This document shows, in pieces, positions 25,345 to 34,445 of a stretch of 64,000 bases of DNA. The position numbers and the translations under genes are program-made. The notes beneath the pieces were generated by a model that saw nothing but the letters and a program-made list of their open reading frames with translations, was not told where the DNA came from and made no database searches. The stretch spans positions 186,001 to 250,000 of the forward strand of contig CAMGZM010000001.1 of assembly GCA_946183145.1 (NCBI GenBank), given 5' to 3'. Every line of letters begins with the position of its first letter. Within the stretch, counting starts at the first letter, position 1. This stretch comes from an uncultured Fretibacterium sp. (GTDB lineage: Bacteria; Synergistota; Synergistia; Synergistales; Aminobacteriaceae).

Positions 25345-25711
25345 GTGCGCTGAAAAATTTATGACTGGGAATTTATCTGCATGAAGACATAAAAAACATG
25401 GACAAGAAACTTTCTGTGCTATAATATAGTTTGCAGTTTGTTATTAAGCACTCGACTAATTGTAGTCTTCTTATCTCTTGTCCTGTAATTATTATAACAC
25501 AGTACAGGGCGATAATTGTTAGTTGTGTGCTTTTGTGTTAATGCGCCGGGTAGTTTCTGCGTGATGCCGGGGCTGTTTGGCGCAACCGTTTTCTTTTCTG
25601 TTCTGTCTTCATGAATGGAGGCTGATAAAATCTCGCAAAATAAAAATATTTTCAGAGGGAAAAAGCAGCAGTAAAAACTAAATTCAATACTCAGAAAAGG
25701 AAGTGCGAAAA
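25345..25711 (+). promoter_or_regulatory. Long leader region of the GLUG surface-protein gene
   Basis: No gene in about 365 nt. A TATAAT lies at 25420-25425 (no standard -35). Downstream are two inverted repeats: CCTGTA/TACAGG around 25486-25508, with TATAAC in its loop, and TGCGCC/GGCGCA in 25540-25590. These could be an operator and a leader hairpin; I recognise no riboswitch class. Confidence 0.35.
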
Positions 25712-27307
25712 TTGCGGAAATGTACGAAAGGAAATTTTCGGTTATTTGGCGTTGCTGTCCTGTTAATTGTTGCTTGCCGTGCTTCATCTGCTTCTGCCGC
25801 GTATTATGACGAGGGCAATGACGGCAACAGCTGGGAAACGGCGTATGTGATTGATTCTGTTGAAGACTTTATGCTGATGCGCGAAAGGACAGACTCATAC
25901 AGAACAACCAGAGGTGAAAGAGGAAAATATTATAAAATCACCGCTGATCTTGATGTTTCAGCAGAAACGGGAATGAATATACCTTCCTCATTTTTAGGCC
26001 ATATTGACGGGCAGAATCATACGCTGAAGATAAATATTCAGAGTGACATAAGCGGGGCAATCTTTATGGAAGTAAGCGCAGACCAAGTTGCTATAAAAAA
26101 TCTGAATGTCAGCGGAAACTGTAAAGGGTCGCACGCAGGAGGGATTGTATATCTCCTGTCAGCAGGCATAATAGAAAACTGTAGCTTCAGCGGGACTCTG
26201 GAAGGTGAGATTGCAGCAGGTATAGCATTGGGCATAAATGGTGGTACTTCAGTGAAAAACTGTACTTTCACAGGGAAAATCATTGCCTCAGGGCCAAACG
26301 TAACTGCAGGCGGTATTGTCGGCCAGTTACGCGGAGGCAGCATAGACAACTGCACTGTGTCTTCAGGTACTGTCATCACATGCAATTCTGTTAATGAGCA
26401 GGCTGGGGGATTTGCCGGGGGCATAGCGGGCATGACTTCGTCTCTCACGGAAGCTCCATCAATTACAAATTGTACTTCTTATGCTGTGCTTGAAGGAAAT
26501 GTAAAATATAAGGGAGGTATTGCGGGGACTAGCAATAATCCGTTTGCCCCTGCTTTAATTCTTTCCGGTAATACATGGCCGAATCAATACGAGGAAGTAG
26601 GTTTCAACTTCGACATCAGCATTCCAGGAAATGGAAACACTACCCCCGCACCTTCACCAACTCCGAATCCTTTTCCGGCTCCAGTAACCTCACAGGACAC
26701 CGTCTCGGAGCTTGAGATTGCCATTATTGCCCCCGTAGTTCTCAGCGATGAAGTTATAGCCAGAATCGCGCAGAACATCAGCGTTGACTCAAGCGAATTA
26801 ATACTCCTGACGAGCGCGGATTTTGACCCTTCAGACCCGCCGGAGCCTACTCAAGCAATGATACAGGAAGTGAGCAGCCAAAACGGTAGCTTCATGGCCA
26901 AACTCAACACTATAAACGTTAAAAAAGATGGCTTGTATGTGTTCATGGTTACTGTCTCGGATGATTTAGTAGGAACGCCAGTCAGCAGCTTGAAACTCTA
27001 CGTAGCAGAGGCTTCTGATTTTGCAGCCGGATCATTAAGTGCTTCTTTCGGATTGATGCCTGTGATTAATGGGATAACGGGAATGTTTGAAGTAAATAAT
27101 TTTCTCGGCATTCAGCTCGATACAGTGCCTAAACAATTTCTTACAGTAATGTTCCTGTCAGCAGGCAAGAGCTTAACTGTCTACATTGTGAAAATTCTCT
27201 TGCTGCTCTTAGGCGGCTGTAACACAGGAGGCGTAATTATGCTCAAAGGCGTTGCAATAGTCTCAGGAGGCTTTATTATCGCCAAATTTCTGCGGAGAAA
27301 ACAATAA
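25712..27307 (+). CDS. GLUG-repeat surface protein with Synerg-CTERM-like tail
   Basis: 531 aa from a TTG at 25712 with AAGGAAG 8 nt upstream (a GTG at 25703 is in frame but too close to that site). Signal peptide FGVAVLLIVACRASSASA. Residues about 100-270 carry GLUG/beta-helix-like repeats (AGGIVYLLSAGIIENCSF, GGIVGQLRGGSIDNCTV, AGGIAGMTSS, GGIAGTSNN). A Pro-rich linker (TTPAPSPTPNPFPAP) leads to a second domain. The end has LLLLGGCNTGG, a hydrophobic stretch and RRKQ, like the Synerg-CTERM sorting signal. Likely anchored or processed at the cell surface; ligand unknown. Confidence 0.75.
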   Translation: MRKCTKGNFRLFGVAVLLIVACRASSASAAYYDEGNDGNSWETAYVIDSVEDFMLMRERTDSYRTTRGERGKYYKITADLDVSAETGMNIPSSFLGHIDGQNHTLKINIQSDISGAIFMEVSADQVAIKNLNVSGNCKGSHAGGIVYLLSAGIIENCSFSGTLEGEIAAGIALGINGGTSVKNCTFTGKIIASGPNVTAGGIVGQLRGGSIDNCTVSSGTVITCNSVNEQAGGFAGGIAGMTSSLTEAPSITNCTSYAVLEGNVKYKGGIAGTSNNPFAPALILSGNTWPNQYEEVGFNFDISIPGNGNTTPAPSPTPNPFPAPVTSQDTVSELEIAIIAPVVLSDEVIARIAQNISVDSSELILLTSADFDPSDPPEPTQAMIQEVSSQNGSFMAKLNTINVKKDGLYVFMVTVSDDLVGTPVSSLKLYVAEASDFAAGSLSASFGLMPVINGITGMFEVNNFLGIQLDTVPKQFLTVMFLSAGKSLTVYIVKILLLLLGGCNTGGVIMLKGVAIVSGGFIIAKFLRRKQ

Positions 27308-27318
27308 ATTATCCGCAC

Positions 27319-27348
27319 AAAAAATCCCCTGCCATTCACGACAGGGGA
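27319..27348 (-). terminator. Terminator of the TRAP transporter operon
   Basis: TCCCCTG (27325-27331) pairs with CAGGGGA (27342-27348); the A-run at 27319-27324 is the U-run on the minus strand. Confidence 0.75.
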
Positions 27349-27356
27349 CTCAATTC

Positions 27357-29417
27357 TCACACAGCAGGACTCGCACGTCCCTTCATGTACTGCACCGTGA
27401 ACACGAATCCAACAAGCATTAACCCGATAAGGTCGCTCACGATTCCAGGCACAAGCATACTCAATCCGCCCGCACAAATTATCACCCTCATGATGATATT
27501 CATCGGCCCGAACAAGTAACCGTTCAAGCTCGCGGCGACTCCGAAAATCCCAAGAAGAGCAGTCGCACATATCAATACAATCTCAAGCCCGACAAGTATA
27601 TTCGTCAGCAATGGCCCGGTATCCGTTATCGCGATTATCGGCTGTACGTTCTCGAACAACATCGCAGGTGTGAACGCGAATATATACGGCACAATGAACG
27701 CACCTATAGCGAGTTTCGTTGCGTTGAAGGCTGTCCTCATCGGGGGAGCTTTCGCGATTGCAGAACCAGCATAAGCCGCTAATGCTACAGGCGGTGTGAT
27801 GTCCGCAACAATCCCGAAATAGAACACGAAGAAGTGAGCGCAAATTTTCTCGATACCGATAGCCGGAGCCATGAGAATCGGAGCGCATGTAGCCGCCATT
27901 ATGCAGTAGTTCGCCGTTGTAGGAACTCCCATTCCCAGAATTACGCAGCATATCATTGTGAGTACGAGTGCTATAAACGCATGTCCGCCCGAAACGTTCA
28001 CAACCATTGTGATTAATTCTGACGCGAGTCCCGTTGACGTTATGCACCCTGCAACAAGCCCGGCCATAGCGCACGCAACTGCTACTGTTATCGTTCCTCG
28101 TCCGCCCGCCTCTAACGCGTCAATGATTTTGCGGGGGGTAATACGTTCGTCCTTGTTCAAGAGTCCCACGAGAATCGCAAAGCCTATCGCAATAGCCGCA
28201 GAGAATTGCATCGTGTAAATGTTCATTGACACCATCACAACGAGAATGATTAACGGCAGGAGCAAATATATTTTCGGCAGAAGGGAAATTATACGGGGCA
28301 ATTCTTCTTTCGGTATACCCTTCAAGCCTAATTTCTTTGCTTCAAGGTGAACGGCTATATATATTCCCGCAAAGTAAAGCACAGCCGGCAATATCGCTTT
28401 AAGCGCAACCTGTGAGTACGGTATTCCCATATATTCGGCCATGAGGAAAGCCGCCGCTCCCATTATCGGAGGCATGATTTGTCCGCCCGTTGACGCAGCA
28501 GCCTCGACAGCCCCGGCAAATTCCGGTTTATAGCCCGTGCGCTTCATCATCGGGATTGTTACGCTTCCTGTTGTTACGGTGTTTCCGACTGATGAGCCTG
28601 ATACCATTCCGCAAAGTGCTGACGAGATTACTGCGACTTTTGCAGGCCCTCCCGCGCTTGCTCCTGCTATAGCGTTGGCGAGGTTGATGAAGAATGTAGA
28701 TATCCCCGTACGTTCGAGGAATGCGCCGAAAATGATGAACACGACAATATATTTCGCGCATACTTCAATCGGCGTGCTTCTGAGTCCGTCGCCTGTCGAA
28801 TAAAACAGGTCATAAATCACCTTCCCGAATCTCACTGTCGAGAACGCATAGAACATTAACGCGCCGACAACGCAAAGTATTGGGATTCCCACGCACCTCC
28901 GGCATAATTCCATCGCTGAAAGAATCGCCATAACCGCAAGTGTGATCATCATGTAATAATTCGGGTTACGGGGGCTTGTTACACGGAGCGCAAGTTTGAT
29001 TATGCTCTCGGCGTTAAGCGCAAAGTAGAAGAATGGTATTGTCCCGGCAAGCATTAATATTATGTCGTAAAACGGAATCGAGTTTACGCGGGGAGTCGTG
29101 TCGAACGTCAAAGGAATCGAAATCGAGTCGCTTATTCCCGGCTTGAGAGTCCCGGAAGATTTTCGTATTGGGTAATGAAGATAGCCGAGAATTATTATCA
29201 GTCCGAGAAATACATTCAGCCTTATTTCGGGCATGGCCGTGCTGAAAAGCGTAACATATATGCAGTAAAGCGAGAAAAACGCCGACAGCCACCGCACAAT
29301 AACCGCCGGAGTCCCTTCCCATATCCGCACGTTGGACTCACGGTCATATTTCTTCATTACGGCGTCAACGTCTGCTTCCATCTGGGCAATGTCTTCACGT
29401 GTTATATCATCACTCAT
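27357..29417 (-). CDS. TRAP transporter fused 4TM/12TM permease (TAXI type)
   Basis: 686 aa, about 16-18 membrane segments, DctQ-like and DctM-like parts in one chain. Seen: GAFLERTGISTFFINLANAIAG, SALCGMVSGSSVGNTVTTGSVTIPMMKRTG, AAASTGGQIMPPIMGAAAFLMAEYMGI, and GMGVPTTANYCIMAATCAPIL, the classic TAXI-TRAP permease signature. Imports an organic acid or amino acid driven by a sodium or proton gradient, using the receptors encoded upstream. AAGGAGG precedes the ATG. Confidence 0.93.
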   Translation of the reverse strand: MSDDITREDIAQMEADVDAVMKKYDRESNVRIWEGTPAVIVRWLSAFFSLYCIYVTLFSTAMPEIRLNVFLGLIIILGYLHYPIRKSSGTLKPGISDSISIPLTFDTTPRVNSIPFYDIILMLAGTIPFFYFALNAESIIKLALRVTSPRNPNYYMMITLAVMAILSAMELCRRCVGIPILCVVGALMFYAFSTVRFGKVIYDLFYSTGDGLRSTPIEVCAKYIVVFIIFGAFLERTGISTFFINLANAIAGASAGGPAKVAVISSALCGMVSGSSVGNTVTTGSVTIPMMKRTGYKPEFAGAVEAAASTGGQIMPPIMGAAAFLMAEYMGIPYSQVALKAILPAVLYFAGIYIAVHLEAKKLGLKGIPKEELPRIISLLPKIYLLLPLIILVVMVSMNIYTMQFSAAIAIGFAILVGLLNKDERITPRKIIDALEAGGRGTITVAVACAMAGLVAGCITSTGLASELITMVVNVSGGHAFIALVLTMICCVILGMGVPTTANYCIMAATCAPILMAPAIGIEKICAHFFVFYFGIVADITPPVALAAYAGSAIAKAPPMRTAFNATKLAIGAFIVPYIFAFTPAMLFENVQPIIAITDTGPLLTNILVGLEIVLICATALLGIFGVAASLNGYLFGPMNIIMRVIICAGGLSMLVPGIVSDLIGLMLVGFVFTVQYMKGRASPAV

Positions 29418-29494
29418 TGAATTTCCTCCTTCCTAAATGAAAAGCGGCCATGAAGTGAATCACAGCCGCCCGAAAATTTTTGTCGTTCAGGAAA

Positions 29495-30451
29495 TTATTT
29501 TCCCATAACTTTTATGTCATGTTCACCGAAATATTTGACCGCGCCTTTGTGGTAAGGGACTGCCGTATATGATGCCGCGAATGTCATATCAAGCTCCGCG
29601 CCTTTTGCGTGTGCTTTTGAGATCTCGTCCTTGTTGTCGAAAACTCCGCAGAGGAAGTTATACACGTCAGCTTCAGAGACATCATCACGCGCGATTACCA
29701 CAGCTCCGACTGCTACCGTTACTGTGTCTTCATCCGTGCCGTAAACATCTTTCTTGATGACGTTCATGCTGTAGTATGGCGATTTACCGATAAGCGCGAG
29801 TACATGCTCATCATCAAATCCGACAAGATAGACTTTCTTTGTTGCCGCAAGTGATGTTACTGCTGTTGTAGGCGCGCCCGCTACGATGAATGCCGCGTCT
29901 ATTTTCCCGTCCTGCAAAGCCTCGACCGAGTCGCCGAATGACTGATACGTCGGCTTAATGTCCTTGTCAACATCAAGTCCGTACGCTTCAAGAACATCTA
30001 CAGCGTTGAAATATACTCCTGAACCTGCCGCGCCGATTGAGACGTTTTTCCCTTTGAGGTCTGCGACTGTCTTTATTGACGGATCAAGCGTTACGATCTG
30101 CACCTGCTCCATGTAGAGATTTGCGACTGTTGAGAAGTTTGTGATTTTCTCCTCGAAAAGCCTCGTCCCTCTGTACGCGTATGCTCCTACGTCTGACTGC
30201 ACAAAGCCTAATTGCGCGTCCCCGTCATCCATTGCCTCAATATTTGCCTTTGAGCCGCCGGAAGTTATTGCTGTGATTGTCGTTGATGTCTTTTCGCCGA
30301 CTTTTCCCGCGAGGACTCCGCCGAAACCGTAATATGTTCCCTGCGCGCCGCCTGTCGTGAATACGAGCTTTGTTCCGCCCGGCATACCGTCAGCAAACGC
30401 ACAGCCCGCAATCATCATTAACGCAACTGCAACCGCTAAAATTTTCCTCAT
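29495..30451 (-). CDS. TAXI-family TRAP solute-binding protein 1
   Basis: 318 aa with signal peptide (ILAVAVALMMIAGCAFA). Family marks: KLVFTTGGAQGTYYGFGGVLAGKV, TAITSGGSKANIEAMDDGDAQLGFVQSDV, NVSIGAAGSGVYFNAVDVLEAYGL, QDGKIDAAFIVAGAPT. Periplasmic receptor of the adjacent fused permease. It is a close paralogue of the next receptor, from which it is separated by only 18 nt, so a recent tandem duplication is likely. Ligand unknown; glutamate or other dicarboxylates are typical for the family. Confidence 0.9.
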   Translation of the reverse strand: MRKILAVAVALMMIAGCAFADGMPGGTKLVFTTGGAQGTYYGFGGVLAGKVGEKTSTTITAITSGGSKANIEAMDDGDAQLGFVQSDVGAYAYRGTRLFEEKITNFSTVANLYMEQVQIVTLDPSIKTVADLKGKNVSIGAAGSGVYFNAVDVLEAYGLDVDKDIKPTYQSFGDSVEALQDGKIDAAFIVAGAPTTAVTSLAATKKVYLVGFDDEHVLALIGKSPYYSMNVIKKDVYGTDEDTVTVAVGAVVIARDDVSEADVYNFLCGVFDNKDEISKAHAKGAELDMTFAASYTAVPYHKGAVKYFGEHDIKVMGK

Positions 30452-30469
30452 CGTGATTCATTCCTCCTG

Positions 30470-31456
30470 TTAGTTTTTGCCTGATACGAGGATTCCGTTT
30501 TCACCGAGATATTTCACTGCGCCGGGGTGATAACGTACTGCCGGATAACCTGCCGCTGTCTTGAGTGTGAGATATTCAGCGCGGGGATTCGCTTTCTTCA
30601 GGCCGTCAAGATTCTCAAAAATTCCGTACATGAAGTTGTAGATGTCGTTTTCTTTCACGTCATCACGAGCGACTATTACAGCATGTACCGCGACAGTAAC
30701 ATCATTGTCGTTTGTTCCGTACGTTGACTTTGGCAGCTCAATTTTTCCGTAATATGGGCATTCACCGATGAGCTTCATTATGTGCTCGTCGTCAAAGCTG
30801 ACTATTGAGACTTTTCCTGATTTCGCAAGCTCGCTTACTGCCGGGGTAGGAGTCCCCGCAACGATAAAAGCAGCGTCAATCTTGCCTTCCTTCAGAGCCT
30901 CAACAGAATCGCCGAATGATTCATACACGGGGTTAATGTCTGTCTCGATGTCCATACCGTAAGCGGTGAAAACGTCTACAGCGTTGAAATATGTCCCGGA
31001 GCCTTCTGAACCTACAGAAACGGTTTTGCCCTTGAGGTGTTCAACGTGGGTTATTTTGGGATCAAGCGTTACTATCTGGACGGCTTCAGGGTAAAGCACA
31101 GCGACTGTAGAAAATTTGTCGTGCTTGCTGTTGAAGAGCCTTGTACCGCGTGAAGCGTAAAATCCTACGTCCGTCTGTATGAAGGCTATTTTCGCGTTGT
31201 TCCTGTCGAGGGCTTCAACGTTGTTCATTGCGCCGCGTGAAGAAACTGCGCGAACCTGAGTCGTTGTCTTTCTGCTCACCATTTCCGCAATCGCAGAGCC
31301 GAAAGCGTAATACTCTCCCTGTTCACCGCCCGTTGCGAGTGTGAGTCTTGTGCCGTCTTTGTATGGCCCGCTCAACATTGCGCCCTCAGTCGCGCCGAAT
31401 GAAGGCAAAGCAAACATTACCGCAAGAATCACAGCAAGAGAAAATATCTTCTTCAT
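30470..31456 (-). CDS. TAXI-family TRAP solute-binding protein 2
   Basis: 328 aa from the ATG at 31456; a TTG two codons upstream is also in frame, but the AGGAGG spacing (11 versus 5 nt) does not decide firmly. Signal peptide IFSLAVILAVMFALPSFG. Same layout as its paralogue: LTLATGGEQGEYYAFGSAIAEMV, RAVSSRGAMNNVEALDRNNAKIAFIQTDVG, TVSVGSEGSGTYFNAVDVFTAYGM, KEGKIDAAFIVAGTPT. Both receptors are upstream of a single fused permease. Confidence 0.9.
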   Translation of the reverse strand: MKKIFSLAVILAVMFALPSFGATEGAMLSGPYKDGTRLTLATGGEQGEYYAFGSAIAEMVSRKTTTQVRAVSSRGAMNNVEALDRNNAKIAFIQTDVGFYASRGTRLFNSKHDKFSTVAVLYPEAVQIVTLDPKITHVEHLKGKTVSVGSEGSGTYFNAVDVFTAYGMDIETDINPVYESFGDSVEALKEGKIDAAFIVAGTPTPAVSELAKSGKVSIVSFDDEHIMKLIGECPYYGKIELPKSTYGTNDNDVTVAVHAVIVARDDVKENDIYNFMYGIFENLDGLKKANPRAEYLTLKTAAGYPAVRYHPGAVKYLGENGILVSGKN

Positions 31457-31504
31457 GCTCAATTCAACCTCCTGAAAAAATTTTTCGATTGTCCGAATAT
31501 TTTA

Positions 31505-31789
31505 TCATGACTCATTTTCAAGCACCCGTTTATATCCTCCCGGCCCGCTTTCAAGACACCTTTTCACGCGGCTTATTGTTGCCGTCCCTGCTCCTGTGAG
31601 TTTCATGATTTCGGGATAAGTTTTTGGCACGCTCAATAATCTTGCGACCTCTAATCTTTGCGACATTGCGCGGATTTCTCCCGGCGACGCTATATCATCA
31701 AGAAATATTCTCACGCTCTCAGGGTCATTCAATCCAGCAAAAGCCCGGCATAAATTTTCCGTCAGATCACTTTTCGGACTCTCCGTCAT
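31505..31789 (-). CDS. YerC/YecD family TrpR-like DNA-binding protein
   Basis: 94 aa all-helical protein. SPGEIRAMSQRLEVARLLSVPKTYPEIMKLTGAGTATISRVKRCL spans the Trp-repressor-like helix-turn-helix; the family (TrpR, YerC) has this layout and length. It overlaps the 3' end of the mechanosensitive channel gene by 23 nt and lies 48 nt before the TAXI receptor, so it may regulate the transporter operon that follows. No effector can be read from sequence. Confidence 0.85.
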   Translation of the reverse strand: MTESPKSDLTENLCRAFAGLNDPESVRIFLDDIASPGEIRAMSQRLEVARLLSVPKTYPEIMKLTGAGTATISRVKRCLESGPGGYKRVLENES

Positions 31790-34031
31790 TTTCGGCCTCC
31801 GGGATTTTTTCAGGGTTATTCGCGGCCATGTGTATGACTCTCTGCGGGTACGGTATATCGATTCCCTCGCGCTTGAATACGGCTGATATATGATGCCTCA
31901 TGTCGCTTGAGATTTTTGCGCCCGAACCTTTTCTCAGCTCGAACCAGTAATATATCTCAAATTCGAGTCCGTCATCCCCGAAATTCTTGAACAGCACAAA
32001 CGGCGCGGGATTCTTCAGAACGCTTGAATGTCCGCTCACAACGTCAAGAAGAATTTTCTCAACCTTCCGTGAGTCTGAGTCATATGACACGCTTACTTTG
32101 AGGATTTCACGCTTCCTTAGGTCTGATTTCGTCCAGTTCGTTACGGTGTTCTCAAGAAAATACCTGTTCGGCAAAACTACGTCGAGTCCGTCCCAAGTCT
32201 TTATAGTCGTCGAACGTGAGCCAATATCCTCAACTACTCCCTGAGTCCCGGCAACGTCAACAATATCATTAACCTTGAAGGGACGCGAGAATATTACGAT
32301 AAAGCCGCTTATGAGGTTGTTAAAGATATTCTGCATTCCGAAACCTATACCGACCGCCATAGCACCGCCCATGAAAGCAAAAGCCGTTAAAGGTATGTCG
32401 ACAATGTTCAACGCAATTAGAGCGAATGCTACCCACAAGATATAGAACGTTATGCGCTGGATTGCATTTGCCGCCGTAATGCTGGCTTTTGCGCGTTTCA
32501 TTATTTTGCGCTTTATCCATTTGCTGCCCCATGAGCTTAGGAAAAAACTAGAGAGAAATACAAAGATTGCTATTGTGAGTTTGCTGACTGTTACGGAATA
32601 TCCTTCGCCCTGCCATAATTCAGTGTCAAGGAAATTCATAACGGTTTCTTTGCTGAATGAGCTTACTTTTTCGGCGAGTCTAACCGCGCTCATTTTGCTG
32701 TTTGCTTCATCGTAGAGTCTCTGATAGTAGAAAATCATACGGGGGATTAATGTCTCGTAGCGTTCGAATATGTCTGAAACAATTTTGCGCCTGTTGTTGA
32801 CGACCTGAAGCAAATTCTGCTGAATGATTCCCGTAACGCCTTCTGCTGTTGCCTGAGTCTGTGCGGAAGCTACATCGCGGATCATTGCATTCTCCATTGA
32901 GCGGACTCCGTCAAGCTGCCTCTGCAATTCTATGATTCTTGCCTGGGACTCCTCGCGTATCTTCCAGATTTCCTCGCCTGTAGCTGTGTCGTTGAAGAGC
33001 TTGAATCTTTTGCGCCACAAATCCTGAAGCTCGCGGACAAATTCGGCCTCATCGTTAATCATTGTTATCATGTATTCCCAGTAATTGACTCTTACGTTTC
33101 TTGCCATGTATGAAGCCGATGCGCTTGTGAGAATATTTACATCAGCAGAGCCGAGAGTCGCCCTTGCGCGTTTGAGTGATGAGTTTGCTGACTCTAAAGC
33201 CTTTCTTGCTTCGCTCATCTCTGCGCTTAATTCTTTCAGCCTTGCGTTAAGTTTCTCAATGATTGAGTCTAACAGCGTTTGCGGGAATGATAATTTGTCC
33301 TGTATGTCGTTAAACCGTCTTCTTAAACGCTGAATTGTGGATACGTTAGCGTCAAATACTTTCATCCGCTCGCGAACCTGAAGCCTGCTCAAAGCCGCGT
33401 TGATTCGTGCGTTCTCAAGGCTCAATATGTGCGTGCGTGGCAATTCTATCGCGTCTCCTCCTTCCTGCGCTGCCTTAAGCTGTTTGCGGAGTGATGCGGC
33501 TTCCGACAAGTCTAATCTGAGCTTGCTGATTTTCGACTGCAAATAGAACACTTGAACGTCAAGCCCCCGTGATACTTTTGTGATTTCCTGCCGTAAATTG
33601 TCGCTTGTGTTTATGTCGGGTGAAGTGATGTTTGCGAGTGTCATTACGTCTTCTGAGGCTGGCTGACTGCCTGCATGACCCTGAATTAGCGCGAGATAAG
33701 CGGAATATGCCGTGATTAATTCTGTAACTATATTCGCGTGAATCTCTCTTTGTTCGGGAGTATAACCCCATGCGGCCATGTCATCGGAGAGAGTCTGACT
33801 CATTGCTTCAAGATCATGAATGCGGTTCGTGATGTCCGTGCTTGTGAGCTTCATGTCTGCAAGTTCGCTGTCAGCTGTGTCCTTGAGCTTTGAGATGTCC
33901 GCGCTGATTTCGTTTTTGATTCTCGTAACATAATCGGCGGCCATTTCGTTATTTTCCGCGCCGTAAAAAATTGATGGTGTTATCGTGATTATGATAAGTG
34001 AGAAAAGTAACAGCAATAATTTTCTGTGCAA
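31767..34031 (-). CDS. Large MscS-family mechanosensitive channel with periplasmic coiled coils
   Basis: 754 aa, inner membrane. A signal peptide (LLLLLFSLIIITITPSIFYG) is followed by about 450 residues of mainly helical, coiled-coil-rich periplasmic sequence, as in MscK/MscM-type proteins. The channel core starts near residue 490: helices LTIAIFVFLSSFFLS and ITFYILWVAFALIALNI, the pore helix FMGGAMAVGIGFGMQNIFNNLISG, then the MscS beta domain (RPFKVNDIVDVAGTQGVVEDIG, TWDGLDVVLPNRYFLENTVTNW). Releases solutes on osmotic downshock. Overlaps the TrpR-like gene at its 3' end. Confidence 0.92.
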   Translation of the reverse strand: MHRKLLLLLFSLIIITITPSIFYGAENNEMAADYVTRIKNEISADISKLKDTADSELADMKLTSTDITNRIHDLEAMSQTLSDDMAAWGYTPEQREIHANIVTELITAYSAYLALIQGHAGSQPASEDVMTLANITSPDINTSDNLRQEITKVSRGLDVQVFYLQSKISKLRLDLSEAASLRKQLKAAQEGGDAIELPRTHILSLENARINAALSRLQVRERMKVFDANVSTIQRLRRRFNDIQDKLSFPQTLLDSIIEKLNARLKELSAEMSEARKALESANSSLKRARATLGSADVNILTSASASYMARNVRVNYWEYMITMINDEAEFVRELQDLWRKRFKLFNDTATGEEIWKIREESQARIIELQRQLDGVRSMENAMIRDVASAQTQATAEGVTGIIQQNLLQVVNNRRKIVSDIFERYETLIPRMIFYYQRLYDEANSKMSAVRLAEKVSSFSKETVMNFLDTELWQGEGYSVTVSKLTIAIFVFLSSFFLSSWGSKWIKRKIMKRAKASITAANAIQRITFYILWVAFALIALNIVDIPLTAFAFMGGAMAVGIGFGMQNIFNNLISGFIVIFSRPFKVNDIVDVAGTQGVVEDIGSRSTTIKTWDGLDVVLPNRYFLENTVTNWTKSDLRKREILKVSVSYDSDSRKVEKILLDVVSGHSSVLKNPAPFVLFKNFGDDGLEFEIYYWFELRKGSGAKISSDMRHHISAVFKREGIDIPYPQRVIHMAANNPEKIPEAENDGESEK

Positions 34032-34136
34032 GATAATTCCTCCTTGAGTATTGGGAAAATTTGCAGTGATTATAGCTTAATATTGTTATATACTTATACC
34101 ATCCAATAAAAAAATTTCGGAAGGAGATAGTCAGCT

Positions 34137-34142
34137 TATAAT
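34137..34142 (+). promoter_or_regulatory. -10 element upstream of the structured RNA
   Basis: TATAAT in the region between the channel gene and the reductase. A separate TTGACA occurs at 34183-34188, but its -10 would be the poor TACTCT (34206-34211), which overlaps the 5' arm of the RNA's closing stem. The TATAAT here is therefore the better candidate. Confidence 0.35.
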
Positions 34143-34209
34143 TTAATGTAAAGTTGTTCTACTCTATGTTACTTACAGCACCTTGACAAAAAATTAAGGG
34201 AGGATTACT

Positions 34210-34435
34210 CTGCTACGTAAGCCGGGGTGCTAGACACGAACCGATAAGAAAAGAAATACCCGGAGAAATCCGGCTACCGTGGGCTAACGCGGGAAGTAAA
34301 GCCTCTGGACTGCCATACAAACTTTAGTAGCTGAATTATTGCGAACGAGGGCAGGAAATGTCATAGCAATATGGAAAGAATGAGGAAAATTCGAAAAAGT
34401 GTCGGTAACACGAAATAACACTTTTTACGTAGCAG
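34210..34435 (+). ncRNA. Candidate structured RNA, about 226 nt, upstream of the reductase
   Basis: A perfect 11-bp closing stem pairs CTGCTACGTAA (34210-34220) with TTACGTAGCAG (34425-34435) across more than 200 nt. Inside: AGCC/GGCT (34220-34223 with 34272-34275), GGGT/ACCC (34225-34228 with 34258-34261), CCGTG/CGCGG (34277-34281 with 34288-34292), CTGCC/GGCAG (34310-34314 with 34350-34354), TATTGC/GCAATA (34337-34342 with 34366-34371), CCATA/TATGG (34313-34317 with 34370-34374, partly alternative), and AAAAAGTGT/ACACTTTTT (34394-34402 with 34418-34426). No coding frame fits. It ends 10 nt before the reductase ATG, which has no ribosome site. Class not recognised. Confidence 0.5.
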
Positions 34436-34445
34436 CAATACTATC

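Noticed and set aside
25486-25508. Inverted repeat CCTGTA/TACAGG as a terminator
   Set aside because: Short stem, 11-nt or longer loop, and no T-run; more likely an operator or chance.
34183-34211. TTGACA at 34183 as the main promoter of the structured RNA
   Set aside because: The matching -10 (TACTCT) is weak and would place the transcription start inside the closing stem, removing part of its 5' arm.
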